From Larix kaempferi (Eukaryota; Streptophyta; Pinopsida; Pinales; Pinaceae), in contig BSBM01000426.1 of NCBI GenBank assembly GCA_027924585.1, positions 1,660,001 through 1,724,000 of the forward strand: a stretch of DNA of 64,000 nucleotides, written 5' to 3'. This document shows, one piece after another, positions 11,640-23,118 of this stretch. Below the pieces are notes generated by a model that saw only the letters and a program-made list of their open reading frames with translations, was not told the origin of the DNA and did not search any database. The position numbers and the translations under genes were made by a program. Positions within the stretch are counted from its first letter, which is position 1. Each line of letters begins with the position of its first letter.

Positions 11640-12392
11640 GAATATATGGAGTCAGTAGAGAAATATAGGGAAGAAGGAGAGGCTAAAGTTTATGAATATA
11701 TAGAATCCTTAAAGAAATGTAGGTTATAAAGAGAAGCTAAACTCCAGATAGAGTTAAAATCAATGCTCGATAATAAATTTACATCATTTCAAGAAGAGAT
11801 CCAAAAAAATAGACGATAAGATAAAAAAAATTAGAGAACAAGGTAAAGACAATGGAGATCAGACTATGGAAATGCAAAAACACCCAAACAAGGAGATGCA
11901 CCTACAGTAGAAAATCTTAAGTTAAAAGATAGGATTACAGAGTTAGAGGAAAAATTAAATCACTACCTAAACCTAAATAATATAGAAGCTTAATTAGATA
12001 TCAAACCCATTAAAGAGGAAATGACTAAATTGATAGCTTTAGACTATGAACGTAACAAAAGATCTTTGAACCTCATAATTTTTTGTATGAAAGAGGAGAT
12101 AGAAGAGGATACATTAGCCATTGTCAAGACAAAACTTCACAATAGATTACAAATTGAAACTATCGGTCTCATCAAAGCAATAAGGCTAGGGAAATTAATT
12201 GAGAATAAAGAAAGGCTAATACGAGTTAAGGTTAGCTCTTTTGAACAAAAATATGACATACTTAGAAAGAACTCAAGTTTAAAAGGATCAAGAATATTTA
12301 TAAATGAATACCTCATTCTAGAGGATCAGGATGGACTAAGAAAGGAGTTCCAAAAGGTAAAAGAAGCTAGGAAGGAGGGAAATGAGCATTAA
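11640..12392 (+). pseudogene. LINE ORF1: coiled coil plus RRM-like nucleic-acid-binding protein
   Basis: The first part (about 11640-11990) is rich in Lys/Glu heptads, read as a coiled coil, and is broken by several stops. The longest open stretch starts at the Met at 12021. It carries the RRM-like core seen in ORF1 proteins of animal-type LINEs: RSLNLIIFCMKEE, DTLAIVKTKL, IKAIRLGK, RLIRVKVSSFEQKYDIL, and a final ILEDQDGLRKEFQKVKEAR. In family members this protein binds element RNA. ORF2 follows about 56 bp downstream. The coiled-coil breaks mark it as non-functional. Confidence 0.75.
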
Positions 12393-12448
12393 TTAGAAAC
12401 AAGAAAGATGTTATTGGAGATAGAAACCAAACTAGTAATAAATAGAAA

Positions 12449-15400
12449 TTTGACACACTCCAGATCCTCTCCTCGAACTGTCGAGGCTTTCCATGGAGCA
12501 AAGGCCCCAAGTTAAGTTGGATCCAGAGTGAAATTGACATTATATTATTGGTTGAAACTTGAGAGCACGAGGAATCCTAGGTCCCTAGTATAAACAGATA
12601 TGTCCTTTGGTCGATATGGAATAAACGTTCATGCCATAGAGGCATTGGGGGTATATCCTGTTACATTAAGAATTACATGTCCCCTCATGCTAGGATTTAT
12701 AATAAATACCATTACAACTAATTTATTTGGATATAAATTAGAGACATTAATGACGAAAAAACCTACATAGCCATTTGTTATTTTTCCCCTATTAATTCCA
12801 ACTTCTATAAAAAAACAATTTAGATAAAAATTGTACTTATAATGGTTTAAAACATGATATTTCTAGTCTAAGGAAGGAAGGAAATATCCTTTTGATGGGT
12901 GACTTCAATGCTCGAACTTCAAGTAACCAAGCTATTCTTTTAATCAATATTCCAATCCCAATTTTCTTTGGTTAGACGAAGACCTTGAGCTAGCGAATAG
13001 GTACACAAGAAGTTATGAATATCTAGGTGAAAATTTATTCGGTTCTGAGATGGTAAATTTTTCTAGTACTCAATATATTATCATTTGCAACGGATTAACA
13101 AAATGGCCAAATTCTAGCCAGATGACTTGTATTCACGGGATTGGCAGTAGTGTGGTAGATTATGTTATTTATGATATCCCTTTGTGCAACAAGTTAATAG
13201 ATTTAGACATCTTAAATGACCATGAGCCTGACTTTGATCATAGGCCTTTAATTATAACTCTCAATATTGCCATGCATAGCGATCCCAAAGGGGAAAAATA
13301 TCATTTCCAAAAGCACCTAATCTTCGATAAAAATAAAACTGAGATTTTTTTCCATGATTTAAAAAATTATTTGTTTCCTTTATCTAGTATGACGAATATA
13401 GAAAATATCTACCATAATTTTACTACAGCCCTCTCATCGTCCATTAGCAAGTTCTCTATTGAAGTCTTGGTTAAAAGAGAGAGATAGTAGAACCAACTCT
13501 TGGTGTGATCAAGAGTGTAAGAATGCGAGAAAATAAATTAAGCAAGCTATTGTAGAATCGATAAAAATAGACATTATAAATCACTACAAAGCCCTAATTA
13601 AAAGAAAAAAAGGCACTATCTTAGTAAACAATAAGAAAATCTCTTACACTTCTCCAAGGTGTCTCCTAAGAAATTCTGGAGACAAATTCTAACTCGCAAA
13701 ACAAAAGAAGAGAGTAATATTGCTTTAAAAGATTTGAATTCCTATCTTAAAAATCTTTACGAATCCCCAGATATCAGAGATAAAATTCAAACCATTCTTA
13801 CAACAAAAGAATTTTTCTGGTTAGAAGACATAGATTTCAGGGTTAAACGCTTAACAAATGGAAAATCCAAATACATTGAAGGATACCAAGCATAAATCTT
13901 AAAAATTGAGGGGCCTGTCCTCATCCCGCACATCCACAAACTCTTTAATCTAGCGGTCAAGAAACGGTTCCCTGCACCTTGGAATTAGAGCCTCATTATT
14001 CCTATTTTCAAAAGTGGCAATAAAAATAACCCCTCTAATTATCGAACCATTATGATTATCCCTCTCCTAGCCAAGTTATACGGTATTATCTTATAAAAAA
14101 AGATCAACGAATGGCTAAAAATGGAAGGTAAGCAGGCTACATGCCAAGCAGGTTTTAGAAGGAATCATTCAACAACATACCACCTCGTTACGCTTATGAT
14201 CATTGTAGAGGAATGTTGTAATAATAATTCTGACCTTTTTTGTTGCTTTGTGGACTTTAGGAAAGCTTTTGATACAGTGCCTAGAAATAAACTGTGGAAT
14301 ATGCTAGAGGAGCTTAATGTTCCTTTTGAGTTGAGAGCTGCTGCGATAAGGTTATACGAAAATGTAATTTCCAAATTTAAGTATAATGAGGGATGGTCAA
14401 CAGATATAAACTGTAATATTGGATTTAAGCAAGGTTTCCCCCTCTCCCCTACCATTTTTGGAATTTACATCTATAAACTCGAAAAATGTTTAGAAGAAAC
14501 AAGTTGTTCCAACACGATCTTAGCTAAGATAGTTATCATCCTCCTTCTTTATGATGATGATATTGTTCTTATGGAAAGGTGTCCCTTTGATCTCGATAAA
14601 AAATTAAGTATTATCAAAGATTGTTGCTCTAACATGGGTATGATTGTTAACACCGACAAGACAAAAGTTATGAATATAAAATCTAAGAAAGACACCTCCA
14701 CAAATTTTATTTATGATAACAATAAACTGGAGGAAGTGACTTCTTACAAATATCTTGGAATTGATATTCATCACAAGCTTAATTGGAACCATAGCATTGA
14801 GAAAAGGATTAATGGAGGATAGAAAGCTTATTTTGGTCTTCAAAATAATTGTAAATTAGCCAACACCTGGTCATGCGGGATAAAAAAATTTCCTCTTTGA
14901 AACTCTTATCATCCCTATTATGTTATACAGTTGTGAAGTATGGGGGTGCAACATTTCTAAAGAATCATGGAGAAAGATTGAGCAAATCCAGAAGCGGTTT
15001 ATAACTTATAACCTCAAAATTAAAAGCAATACGCCTTATCCTATTCTCCTCATAGAATTGGGTCTTCCCCCCATCGAGAGCATGGCTATGACTAGGTACA
15101 TGATGTACAAGCACAAGATAAATAACATGGGAAATGAGAGACTTCTTAAAATTGCTTTAAATTCAAGTCAAAACCAACTACGCCTCAAGCGGAATTGGTG
15201 TAAAGATACATTGGCTTGGTTAGACCATTGGAGAATTGGTGAAAATGACACTTTACAGAATATCGATAATGTCAAAAATATTATTACCTTTAAGTTTAAA
15301 GAGAAATTGTGGTGCGAGGAAAATTTAGCGGTTAAGAGAAAACTAAGATACTATGAAGAGGTCATTAACCCTAATTTGGAAGATCAGAAATATCTCTCGA

Positions 15401-15724
15401 TAGTAACTAGTTGAAAGAAGAAAATTAATATAGCCAAGATTAGAACGAACTCCCATGAGCTTCATAGCGAAACAGGGCGTTGGTCTATTCCAAAAATTCC
15501 ATGGGCAGAAAGGGTTTTCCATCTTTGCGAGTCTGAGCATTGATGATGAAAATCACTTTCTCTGAGAGTGCCCTGCATACACCCACATTAGATATGAGTT
15601 TCATAGTATTTGCTACAATACAAACATTGCTAGCCTCTTAACTTGCCAAAACTATAGTGAGCTTGGAAAACTTCTTACCAAGCTTTTTGAGCATAGGAAC
15701 AAAAGCTTAAAGCAAACCAAGTAA
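12449..15724 (+). pseudogene. LINE ORF2: APE endonuclease and reverse transcriptase, animal-like clade
   Basis: Endonuclease blocks are SSNCRGFPWSK (about 12470), a glutamate in VET, MGDFNAR (about 12905) and VDYVIYD plus DHRPL (about 13160-13250). RT blocks are QAGFRRNHSTTYHL (about 14145), FVDFRKAFDTVPR (14245-14285), GFKQGFPLSPTIFGIYI (about 14425) and LLLYDDDIVLM (about 14550). In the last, the usual YADD reads YDDD, keeping both catalytic aspartates. The C-terminal part ends with a Cys/His-type motif CESE...ECPAYTH. At least a dozen stops and several frame changes break it. FVDFRKAFD and the ORF1 partner resemble jockey/CR1/L2-type LINEs rather than plant L1. Assignment to a clade needs a tree. 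Confidence 0.85.
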
Positions 15725-15744
15725 TAACCTTCTTAAGGTTCGAT

Positions 15745-15792
15745 AGACCAAAGTTGGTCTTAATGGACGTTAGTCGTCATCATCATCATCAA
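15745..15792 (+). other. LINE 3' end: stem-loop and TCA-repeat tail
   Basis: AGACCA AAGT TGGTCT (15745-15760) is a perfect 6 bp stem with a 4 nt loop, extendable to 7 bp. It is followed at 15778-15792 by TCATCATCATCATCA. A 3' stem-loop plus short tandem tail instead of poly(A) is known for several stem-loop-recognising LINEs. It defines the 3' border about 70 bp after the ORF2 stop. Confidence 0.7.
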
Positions 15793-15799
15793 TATAATT

Positions 15800-16880
15800 A
15801 AATTCAATTGCAAATTTATTTTACGAACACCATTTTCCTTAGAGTAGAATGTAAGCATTACACTATTCTCAATGCAATAATGTAAAATATATCTAATATT
15901 TGTTGACTACTTTAATATTATCATGGTCTACTCATTCTAATAATCGAATTATGATAGATTTTACCACCTTCTAAATAGAAAATAACATCATAATTAAATA
16001 ATATACTAATTAAGATAAATTAATTTATTGTGTAAATTTTTTAATGATTTTTTTTCTAAATATAAAAAAGTTACAAGTTGTTTTCAGTGTTGTGTTATTT
16101 CTTGGTTTTTATAAAAGTAGTTAAATAAAAATGATGCAAAATACTTCGTTATTTCCCATAAAATTAGTTAACCCAAATCTAATTTTTATTTTACATTTTA
16201 ATAATATATTTTAAGGAATAGAGAAAAGTAATAAATAAAACAATGTAAAAAAATAAAAAGTAAAACAATATAAAAAGTTAGAAAGCAAAATACAGAACAA
16301 AAATTAAAAAAATACATGTAAACAAAATTTTCAAGTACAAAATTATCATATATACAATACTGTGATTTGACGATTTTCATCTTATTATAAGCGACTGTGG
16401 AATGAAAAAATAAATTAATTAAAAGTTTGTGATTGGCTTTATGTCAGCGTCATGACAAAGAGTGTTGGTCCCTCGATATGGCGGTCACGGGTGGGCTTAG
16501 CATTAAATGAAAAGTATTGTTTATAAATTGTACATATCTCGTCTTTAAACTTGACACGTACCTACTCTCACTAAAGCCTTACATCAGTGTTGGAATTTCA
16601 GTTCAATATTACCCGTCATAATAATTTGTTTTTTCTTACGTTTTATGGAGTGAACGTTTTATCGAGATATGTACGTGTAAATAATAACGTTTTAGTATAG
16701 AAGTTATCTTGCTCGTAATGAAGTTTTCTTAATTGTGATACGAAGTTTTCTTAATTGTGATGATTGGAACCTCGGAGTATAAAATTAATTAAATATGGAT
16801 AAAAAATATTAACAAATAAAATTTTAATTGATGTAATCACAAGGTATCAATACCAAAAAAACTAAGGATAGAAGCTTTGA
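15800..16880. other. AT-rich interval, nothing recognised
   Basis: This is strongly AT-rich, low-information sequence with A/T runs. A short direct duplication of GAAGTTTTCTTAATTGTGAT lies near 16720-16760. No gene or element end is evident. Confidence 0.6.
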
Positions 16881-16889
16881 AGGTAAATA

Positions 16890-17290
16890 AGTCATCGCTA
16901 TGGACCTTTTTCAATGGAATTTGTCAAGGCAAGGCTAGAATATGCGGAGTAGTTGGATAAATCTACTATTCATGTGAACACAAAATCTCCTTTAGAGCAG
17001 GATTTTGGGAAGGCACAAATAATACAGGGAAATGTAAGGCATTGACAATACTATTGAGGATGGAAAAAGAATGAGGCATCTCTAACACCGAGAGGACGGG
17101 AGACTCAAAATTAGTCATAAACTAAGTAATGACTTTCTTTGATATGCAAGATCTTATCTTGAAACCCTTATTCAATCAAGTCAAATAATTGGAATTTTCA
17201 TTCTCAGTTATCATAGGGTACCATAGCATAGATGGGATAAGTACATGGGATATTCACAAAGAGGAAGCTAGATCAACCCTACCAATTTCT
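16890..17290 (+). pseudogene. Plant LINE RNase H (RVT_3-type) fragment
   Basis: Plus-strand blocks match the C-terminal RNase H of plant LINE ORF2: WTFFNGICQGKARICG (the first catalytic D of the usual FDG is N), HKISFRAGFWEGTNNTGKCKAL (the catalytic E is K), and GDSKLVIN, which keeps the third-position aspartate. Stops and a frame change follow. Only this domain is present, as expected of an old 5'-truncated LINE copy. The two catalytic substitutions mean it could not be active. Confidence 0.75.
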
Positions 17291-17699
17291 TAGAGAACAT
17301 TGTATACTATTCGATACATTGGTCATGCTTCTTTTTAGTATTGTGTTACTAACAGTTGCAACTTTTACAGTTTCTATTATGGTACAATTGACAAAGAATT
17401 ATCTCATTTTGGCATGAAATCCAACATCCTCTCCTTAGAGTCAATAGAAACTAGTACCAGTCAAAAAAATCATACTCAATAGAAACTAGTTCCACTCAAA
17501 AAAATCATACTCTAATTTCAAAGGACAACATATAATTGTATATGCAATATTAATAATACTAAATATGCATAAAACAGGGTAGGCAGTCAACAACAATATA
17601 CAATACTATTGTTTTAGCATGATGTCCTATAACATCAATATGTCAATTATGATTGTCAATTGGCAAAGAATTATAGCTGCTTTTAACATGAAATCCAAT

Positions 17700-17988
17700 A
17701 TTATGATTAGGGATTGCTGGCCAGATTGTGAGCTCTATGGGTCCCTAAAAGGATCTCAACTATTTATCCCTGAATAACAACAATTTCATAGACACCATCC
17801 CCACTGAATTTGGCAGCATGCCTAAGATTTATGAGTTTAATTTTAGTGCCAATGAGATTACAAGACCGGTACTTTTCTCTGCCAATTTTTTAAAGAAAAC
17901 GGCCATAAAAATTGGGCTACAAGGTATGCAATTAAATTCTAGTTTCGACCGGTCTCTTCCACAGTCTTTGTGTAGGACATCAAGTTAG
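17700..17988 (+). pseudogene. Leucine-rich-repeat protein fragment
   Basis: From 17773 an open stretch without a start codon reads NNNFIDTIPTEFGSMPKI, then FNFSANEITRPVLF, then LNSSFDRSLPQSLC, ending at a stop at 17986. The spacing of Asn, Pro and hydrophobic residues fits plant extracellular LRRs (LxxNxxxGxIPxxxGxxxxL) with glycines replaced. The sequence just upstream (17700-17772) seems to continue an LRR after a frame change. It is probably a relic of an LRR receptor-like gene. No kinase domain is seen nearby. Confidence 0.55.
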
Positions 17989-18371
17989 GATTTCCAATTT
18001 CAGGGTCAATAGAAATGAAAATAATGAAATTCAAACTGTTTGTAGGGAAGTTGCGGCTATCTTCTGGAATTATTTTATTCTTAAATTTGTTATTTGACAG
18101 CTGGCTTGTGGACAAGAAATGCATCAGTTATAATCATGTTCATGTTGACAGCCTCAAGCATGCTTCCTCGCTAGCACTTTTTGAAATCCACAAGGACTTG
18201 GGCCATCAACTTTTGTAATGGAGCAGAGATTAGTAACTCTCAAAGTAAGTATAAAGTAATAAAAAAATTTGCAGTGTTTAGTTTACTGAAGATTTAAGCC
18301 CCTATTTGTTTACTCTATCACCTTGGAGTGATTTCTCGAGTGACTAATTACTAAAGTTGTGATTTGCAGTT

Positions 18372-18893
18372 ATGGAGAATGTTTGTTTTCCTTATTTTGA
18401 TCCGAAATATGAGAGTCTGAGCCAGAGAATCCATCCTCTTATGTGAATAGCATGAGCGAGAAGTTCAAATTTAACTTGTATATAGTTCTGGGTATTCTCA
18501 TTTCTGATGTTTTTAAACTCGATTTTGTAAGGTCTGTGTAGACAACGATACCAACAAAGATTGCTCCTTGGTGAAGGTAAGCTAATTTGTCTCCTTTGGC
18601 AATATAGCCTTGGGAATTTGATGCCTTTCTTTCAGGTTTCTTCCATAATTTCAGTGGTCTCTTTACATGGGATTGGAAGGTATTGAGCTCCACCCACTTA
18701 TAAATTGTTCTATGATGATTTCCCTGAGTCCCGTGAATCATTTTCTCTGTGCATAATTTCTTTAGAATTTGTTACAGGTTGATTGTGCTAACATGAACGG
18801 TATCTTACTAGAACTAGTCCAAGCTTTGATGGATCTTGATTTAACCATCTCAAATGCCTATATGTCTTCAGATGGCCGATGGATTTATAGATG
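18372..18893 (+). pseudogene. ACT-domain-repeat (ACR-type) protein, first two exons only
   Basis: At 18372 an ATG opens a peptide containing PYFDPKYESLSQRIHP, the N-terminal signature of plant ACR proteins. It runs into a stop after 24 codons. At 18778, after a polypyrimidine/ACAG acceptor, a 39-codon block reads VDCANMNGILLELVQALMDL then TISNAYMSSDGRW, the start of the first ACT domain. It ends at a consensus donor GTAAGT (18894). ACR proteins have four ACT domains and are thought to sense amino acids. The remaining ACT domains are not found downstream. This is a truncated host-gene relic, intron boundaries retained. Confidence 0.7.
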
Positions 18894-19107
18894 GTAAGTT
18901 TTATATCTCAGTTCTCGAGAACACCAAGTCATAGCCCCTTTAAACTTTTAATCACATGAACTTGCCTTTTTCATTCAATCTCTAGATTTGTATGTCGATT
19001 GGGGAATTTATGGTTTACTTGCAATTACAGATTTTATTGATTTTAATAATTTCCAACTCAATGGTTTGTACTGCAACCAGCATAGATATATTTTAAAAGG
19101 GGATTTA

Positions 19108-19165
19108 CGAAGCACCGAGAGGGATCAAATATTTCAAGGTGCAAGCTCCTTTTTAGAGTGCAAAG
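19108..19165 (+). repeat. Relative of the 5865-6031 foldback
   Basis: GCACCGAGAGGGATCAAAT followed by AGGTGCAAGCTCC and GAGTGCAA matches one arm and the loop of the foldback at 5865-6031 in order and spacing. The second arm is not obvious here, so this is a partial copy. Confidence 0.6.
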
Positions 19166-19364
19166 GTTGAGTAAGTGTTTTAATTTATCTAAATTGTATA
19201 GTTTTATATATGCCTTAAAATATTTTAAATCTAATTTAACTCAATATGTTATTTTTTATAATATTTTATTATCTTTTAAAAATGACACAGGACAACTTTA
19301 AGATAAATACAAAAGAAGTTACACATCCCTACTTTCAATGCAATCAAGAAATATTTCAGAAACA

Positions 19365-19448
19365 TTGGACAAATTGCTTTGAATATAACATTTACCATGC
19401 TATTAGTTGGACAATTTGCTTTGAATATAACATTTACCATGCTATTAG
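19365..19448. repeat. 42 bp direct tandem duplication
   Basis: TTGGACAAATTGCTTTGAAT through GCTATTAG is repeated immediately with one substitution (TTGGAC at 19365 and 19407). The near identity suggests a recent event in otherwise old DNA. Confidence 0.8.
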
Positions 19449-20118
19449 TTGTTGTAAAGAAAGCCAGAAACGATGTTTTCTAAAGTATATTTGTTGTTTC
19501 TGACAATAAAAAATTGCAAAGGAACGACGGTAACTAAAATAAAATACTATATTTTGTTAATTTTTCCATTCTTTCAGTGCTACATTTTGTTAATTTTTCA
19601 AACCAATCATCTTGTTAATTTTACCATTCTTTCACGTACTACATTGGATCAATATATGAGATGTAGAAAATTATTGAATTGTGAAGAAAATTAATATAAA
19701 ATGTCCTTAAAAATAGTTTTTAAAACATGAAATTAATTATCTCATTTAGATGTAATATTTGGACGTCAATGTTAAATTTTATATTATTATTTTTGTTGAT
19801 GCACAACTTGTTACCAGTATTTCGTGGATCAGGTTAATTGTTTATTTACATTAGTTACAGTGTTTTGTATTATTAAACATGTGAAAACATGTTTTTGGTT
19901 ATTATGTCTCAAAAGAGGGACATATTGTTTTTCACGTGGACGAATTAACGGGTTCAAATAATTTTGATTTTTCAAATTCACCAAAGTTACACTATAATTT
20001 AAATATATTTATTTATTTGTAATTTTTTAAAATTGTATTTAAGCTTGGTTTCCCTAAAACTAGAATGTTTTTTCCTTTCATCCTGATTCTTCATCACGAT
20101 CGAGTGTATCCTTGTGGG

Positions 20119-20229
20119 GGTGAACCAGTGATGTTCCTTAAGAACATAGATGGAACATTGAGACTATGCATTGACTACAGGCAGGTCAATAAGGTCACAA
20201 TCAAGAACATGATTCTGAATGCTACATAA
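20119..20229 (+). pseudogene. Ty3/gypsy reverse transcriptase fragment
   Basis: One frame reads [20 protein letters not shown] followed by [10 protein letters not shown], then a stop at 20227. The [14 protein letters not shown] block is diagnostic of the start of plant Ty3/gypsy RT. No integrase, gag or LTR is visible around it, so it is an isolated scrap. Confidence 0.8.
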
Positions 20230-20370
20230 AGAATACAAGCCAGATGATGGAATAGAGAGACCTAAGATGTAGAGAATCGGGACATAGAGAATACAATAAA
20301 TAGAGGCCCTTTCTCATCTCTATTCTATTTAATCAATATATGTGAATGAATATCATCTCATATACATCCA

Positions 20371-20750
20371 GAAAGTTGTATGCCTTGAGAGGGGCTTGTA
20401 CAGTTTGGGAAGGGATTCTTATTTCGATGGATCTAATTCTTTCTTCTGACTCGGGAAAAAAATTCCATTCAGCTCCGGGAAAATTTGTTTTTTTATGATT
20501 AAGAATTTGTCCATTAGTTCGTCTCTTATTCCCAATAAATAGAGAGGATCTGTTGAATCTCAGGTATTTTATTTAACCAATCGGGTCCTTCTTTCGGGGA
20601 TAATCTAATCATCATTGTGAATCTGCAATAAATATTCTTCCCTCCCCGAAGAATCAAATTCTTGTTATAAAAAGCATGGGAAGATAAATAGATTTTCGGG
20701 TTACCAGAGACATTCCAGTTATAGGAGGGCTATTTATGATTGCGATAGAT
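20371..20750 (+). other. Organelle-like insert with group II intron domain V-like sequence
   Basis: GAAAGTTGTATGCCTTGAGA followed by GGGGCTTGTACAGTTTGGGA has the form of a group II intron domain V hairpin (GAGCCGTATGC...GCTTGTACGGTT in plastid introns). The following sequence to about 20750 has a base composition unlike the flanks. I infer a nuclear copy of plastid or mitochondrial DNA, but cannot name the source gene. Confidence 0.4.
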
Positions 20751-20984
20751 TCGTTTTAAGTGTCATTCTATTGACCTCATACTGCTGACATTGGTGTTGG
20801 TTTTTGTGCCCCAAGAAGGAGCGGCAATGTGTAAGCATCCATAGCTTGATATGCTGGGTGCCTTATAGTGTTTGCAGGGGAACTAATGCAGGTGAACCTG
20901 GTTGTAACATGTAGCAACAAGATAATGTCCTCCGAGTGTGTGCATGCCATCGTTTTCCTTACAATTGAATACTGGGTGTGTGCA

Positions 20985-21250
20985 GGAAGATGAGGGTCAT
21001 TTTAGATGCAATCCTACTTTTTCAAAACTCGTTCCTGATACATAAAAACATAATGCGTTTCTGATACTTAGCACCTGCCATGGTAAGACCCGAGCCTGAC
21101 ATGTCACTCGACATGTAGGATAGGTAACCATAACGTGTACGCGGTATAGAACTACAAAACGCGTACACGTTATGTAGTTACAAAATGCATACGCATTATT
21201 GAAATCTAAAATCAATTTAAAAACACAGTCCTGACCACCCCCGACCACCC
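20985..21250. repeat. CGCG palindrome cluster, copy 2, with shared end sequence
   Basis: GATGAGGGTCATTTTAGATGCAAT near 20990 resembles the inverted end of the conserved block (TGAGGGTCACTTTTGG...AGATGCAAT). From 21135 come AACGTGTACGCGGTAT, AAACGCGTACACGTTATG and AAATGCATACGCATTAT, spaced about 25 bp apart. The roughly 0.85 kb block itself is absent between them, so this looks like an internally deleted, inverted relative of copies 1 and 4. Confidence 0.5.
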
Positions 21251-21720
21251 GCGACGCTCTTCACGCATCAGAAACGCGAAATAGAGGTTGGACGAGGACG
21301 GTTTGTGTGCCCTGGAGTATCAGTGGAGCTCGATTTAGCTGGAGGGGAGGCAAATTCACTGGTGGATTGTCATATAATCAGGTAACTCATTCACCCATAC
21401 CATTTTTTTGTCATTTCTGAACCTAAATTACTATTTTTTTATTGTTTGAAACAACCTAGTTTTGTAATATTGACAAAATTGGGAATAACCCAATCTCTAA
21501 TTACATTCACATCTCCCTCAACCAAGATGAGTGAATAATTAAAATGAATCCCTTTTCAAAAACTCAAAAATTCATAATCCAACCAAAAATTGAAAAAAAT
21601 AGAACTCCCCCCTTTCTACAATGTATCCATCTAAGTCACCTGACACGAGGACATGGGACACGAGTGTCCCAACGGGACACGGTGACCTTCGGAATTAGGA
21701 CACGTAGGAGATGTTTTATA

Positions 21721-21723
21721 TAC

Positions 21724-21769
<46 letters not shown>
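21721..21769. repeat. AT dinucleotide microsatellite
   Basis: About 20 TA units lie in the subterminal region of the hAT element. The 788 bp relative has a shorter TA run in the equivalent place (11085-11106). Confidence 0.95.
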
Positions 21770-21772
<3 letters not shown>

Positions 21773-22136
21773 AAAATATATTAAAATTTAAAAATATAGA
21801 CATATAGATCCAATAAAATTTAACACTTACATTTACAAATATTCAATAGAAATTACATTTACAATTACAAATATGAAATATTCAATAGAAATTAGATCAT
21901 TTACAAATCACAACACATTTGTCATTCACAATCACAAATCACAACGAGACATTGAGACACATAGATGCATGTCAGAGACTCGGAACCATATTTCTCATTA
22001 AGTCATCAAAATCAAAATGTATTACATAGATGTCGGAATGCCACTGGGCACTGGCAAATGCCAAATAGACTAATAGTCTAATAGTAAATACAAAAAATGA
22101 GTGGATCAAGATGGAAGAATCCCATCTGTCAATGAC

Positions 22137-22620
22137 TCAATAGTCCTCTTCCATGCCTGAATCAACAAACTCATCACTGCCTTGATCCTCCTCCTCCTCC
22201 TCCTCCTCTTTGTCAATCTGACTAACTGCATCTGCTGGTGTGGAGGATGACCCCTCCATATGATCACCCTCATCAAAAGTGACTGGCTCTAGCACTGGAT
22301 CATTAAGATCCATGTTGGCTAATTCCAACTCAGTACTGCTGTCCAAACCCATCTCATCAGGAAAGACATCCCTCAAGGCTATCTTTTGTAGAAGAGGGCA
22401 TGTTGCCCCATGAGTTGTCCACCAAACAAGGGGTTTCTTAACCCCCATGTCTCTAACCACCTCATATCCTCCAAATCTCCTAGTGCCACTAGAAAAATCA
22501 TAAAATTCCTCCTCCACCACCTCAAGGTGGTCTCTATCCTGAAGTAGCCGTCTAAATACTATCTTCCTCCCCTCTGAGATCTCTCCATCTATGTGAGGAG
22601 GGATTCTGGATGAGGGCCTT
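22137..22620 (-). pseudogene. hAT transposase C-terminal fragment
   Basis: Minus-strand reading gives GEISEGRKIVFRRLLQDRD (about 22590), then a Met at 22520 opening 127 codons. That stretch includes PLVWWTTHGATCPLLQKIA (about 22430), matching the hAT dimerisation region (WW..HG....L...A). Directly after ALR, the usual SxxxERxxS block is missing and the protein goes straight to an acidic tail with eight consecutive glutamates and a final GMEEDY. This is either a deletion or an unrecognised splice. Catalytic DDE residues and the zinc finger are not seen. It sits about 500 bp from the matching terminal repeat, as expected for the C-terminus. Confidence 0.7.
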
Positions 22621-23118
22621 GACCCACCACTAAGCCCATCCTAAGCATAGAACCTGGGGTTCAATGAGTGGACCAAGCAATGCAAAGGTGTGCAAACTCA
22701 TACATATCCATTTCATTCCATGCCACTTTGTCCTCCCCTCCAACCACAAGGCGTAAGATGTTGAAATCAATAAATTTAATGTTAGCTTATGAAGTCGATG
22801 GAAATATTGTTTTCTGCAATGGACGTAAAGGCCAAAACATGTCAAAATAACACTCCTAAATTCTAAGAAGTTTAAACCCAAGTTTGCATGGAAAAGTCAC
22901 CAATGAGGGTTAAGAAGTGCCTTAACTTCTAGAAAGAAGTTGAATGAAACTTACTTTTTAATTGTTGAATGCTTAATTTTAAGTTTTAAATGTATGTAAG
23001 TGAATGCCATTAAATTGCTTACTTGAGTTTGATTTAATACATTTTCAATTTTGAAGAGACGTCTTTATATACCATGTATATGTTTCTAATGATTTTCGTA
23101 TTGATGTCTTTATTGCAG

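Larger units (their letters stand above)
21631..22640 (-). mobile_element. hAT transposon, terminal part
   Basis: The left end CTAAGTCACCTGACACGAGG is identical to the inverted right end of the 10420-11207 element. It is followed by the same GACACG-rich subterminal zone and an AT run. Transposase sequence on the minus strand follows inside. I did not find the partner end GTGACTTAG to the right, nor a second copy of the flanking GTATCCAT, so the element is probably truncated or interrupted. Confidence 0.7.

Noticed and set aside
16198-16380. Minus-strand 60-codon hydrophobic open frame
   Set aside because: It is AT-rich sequence translating to Phe/Ile/Tyr runs, with no homologue pattern or start context.
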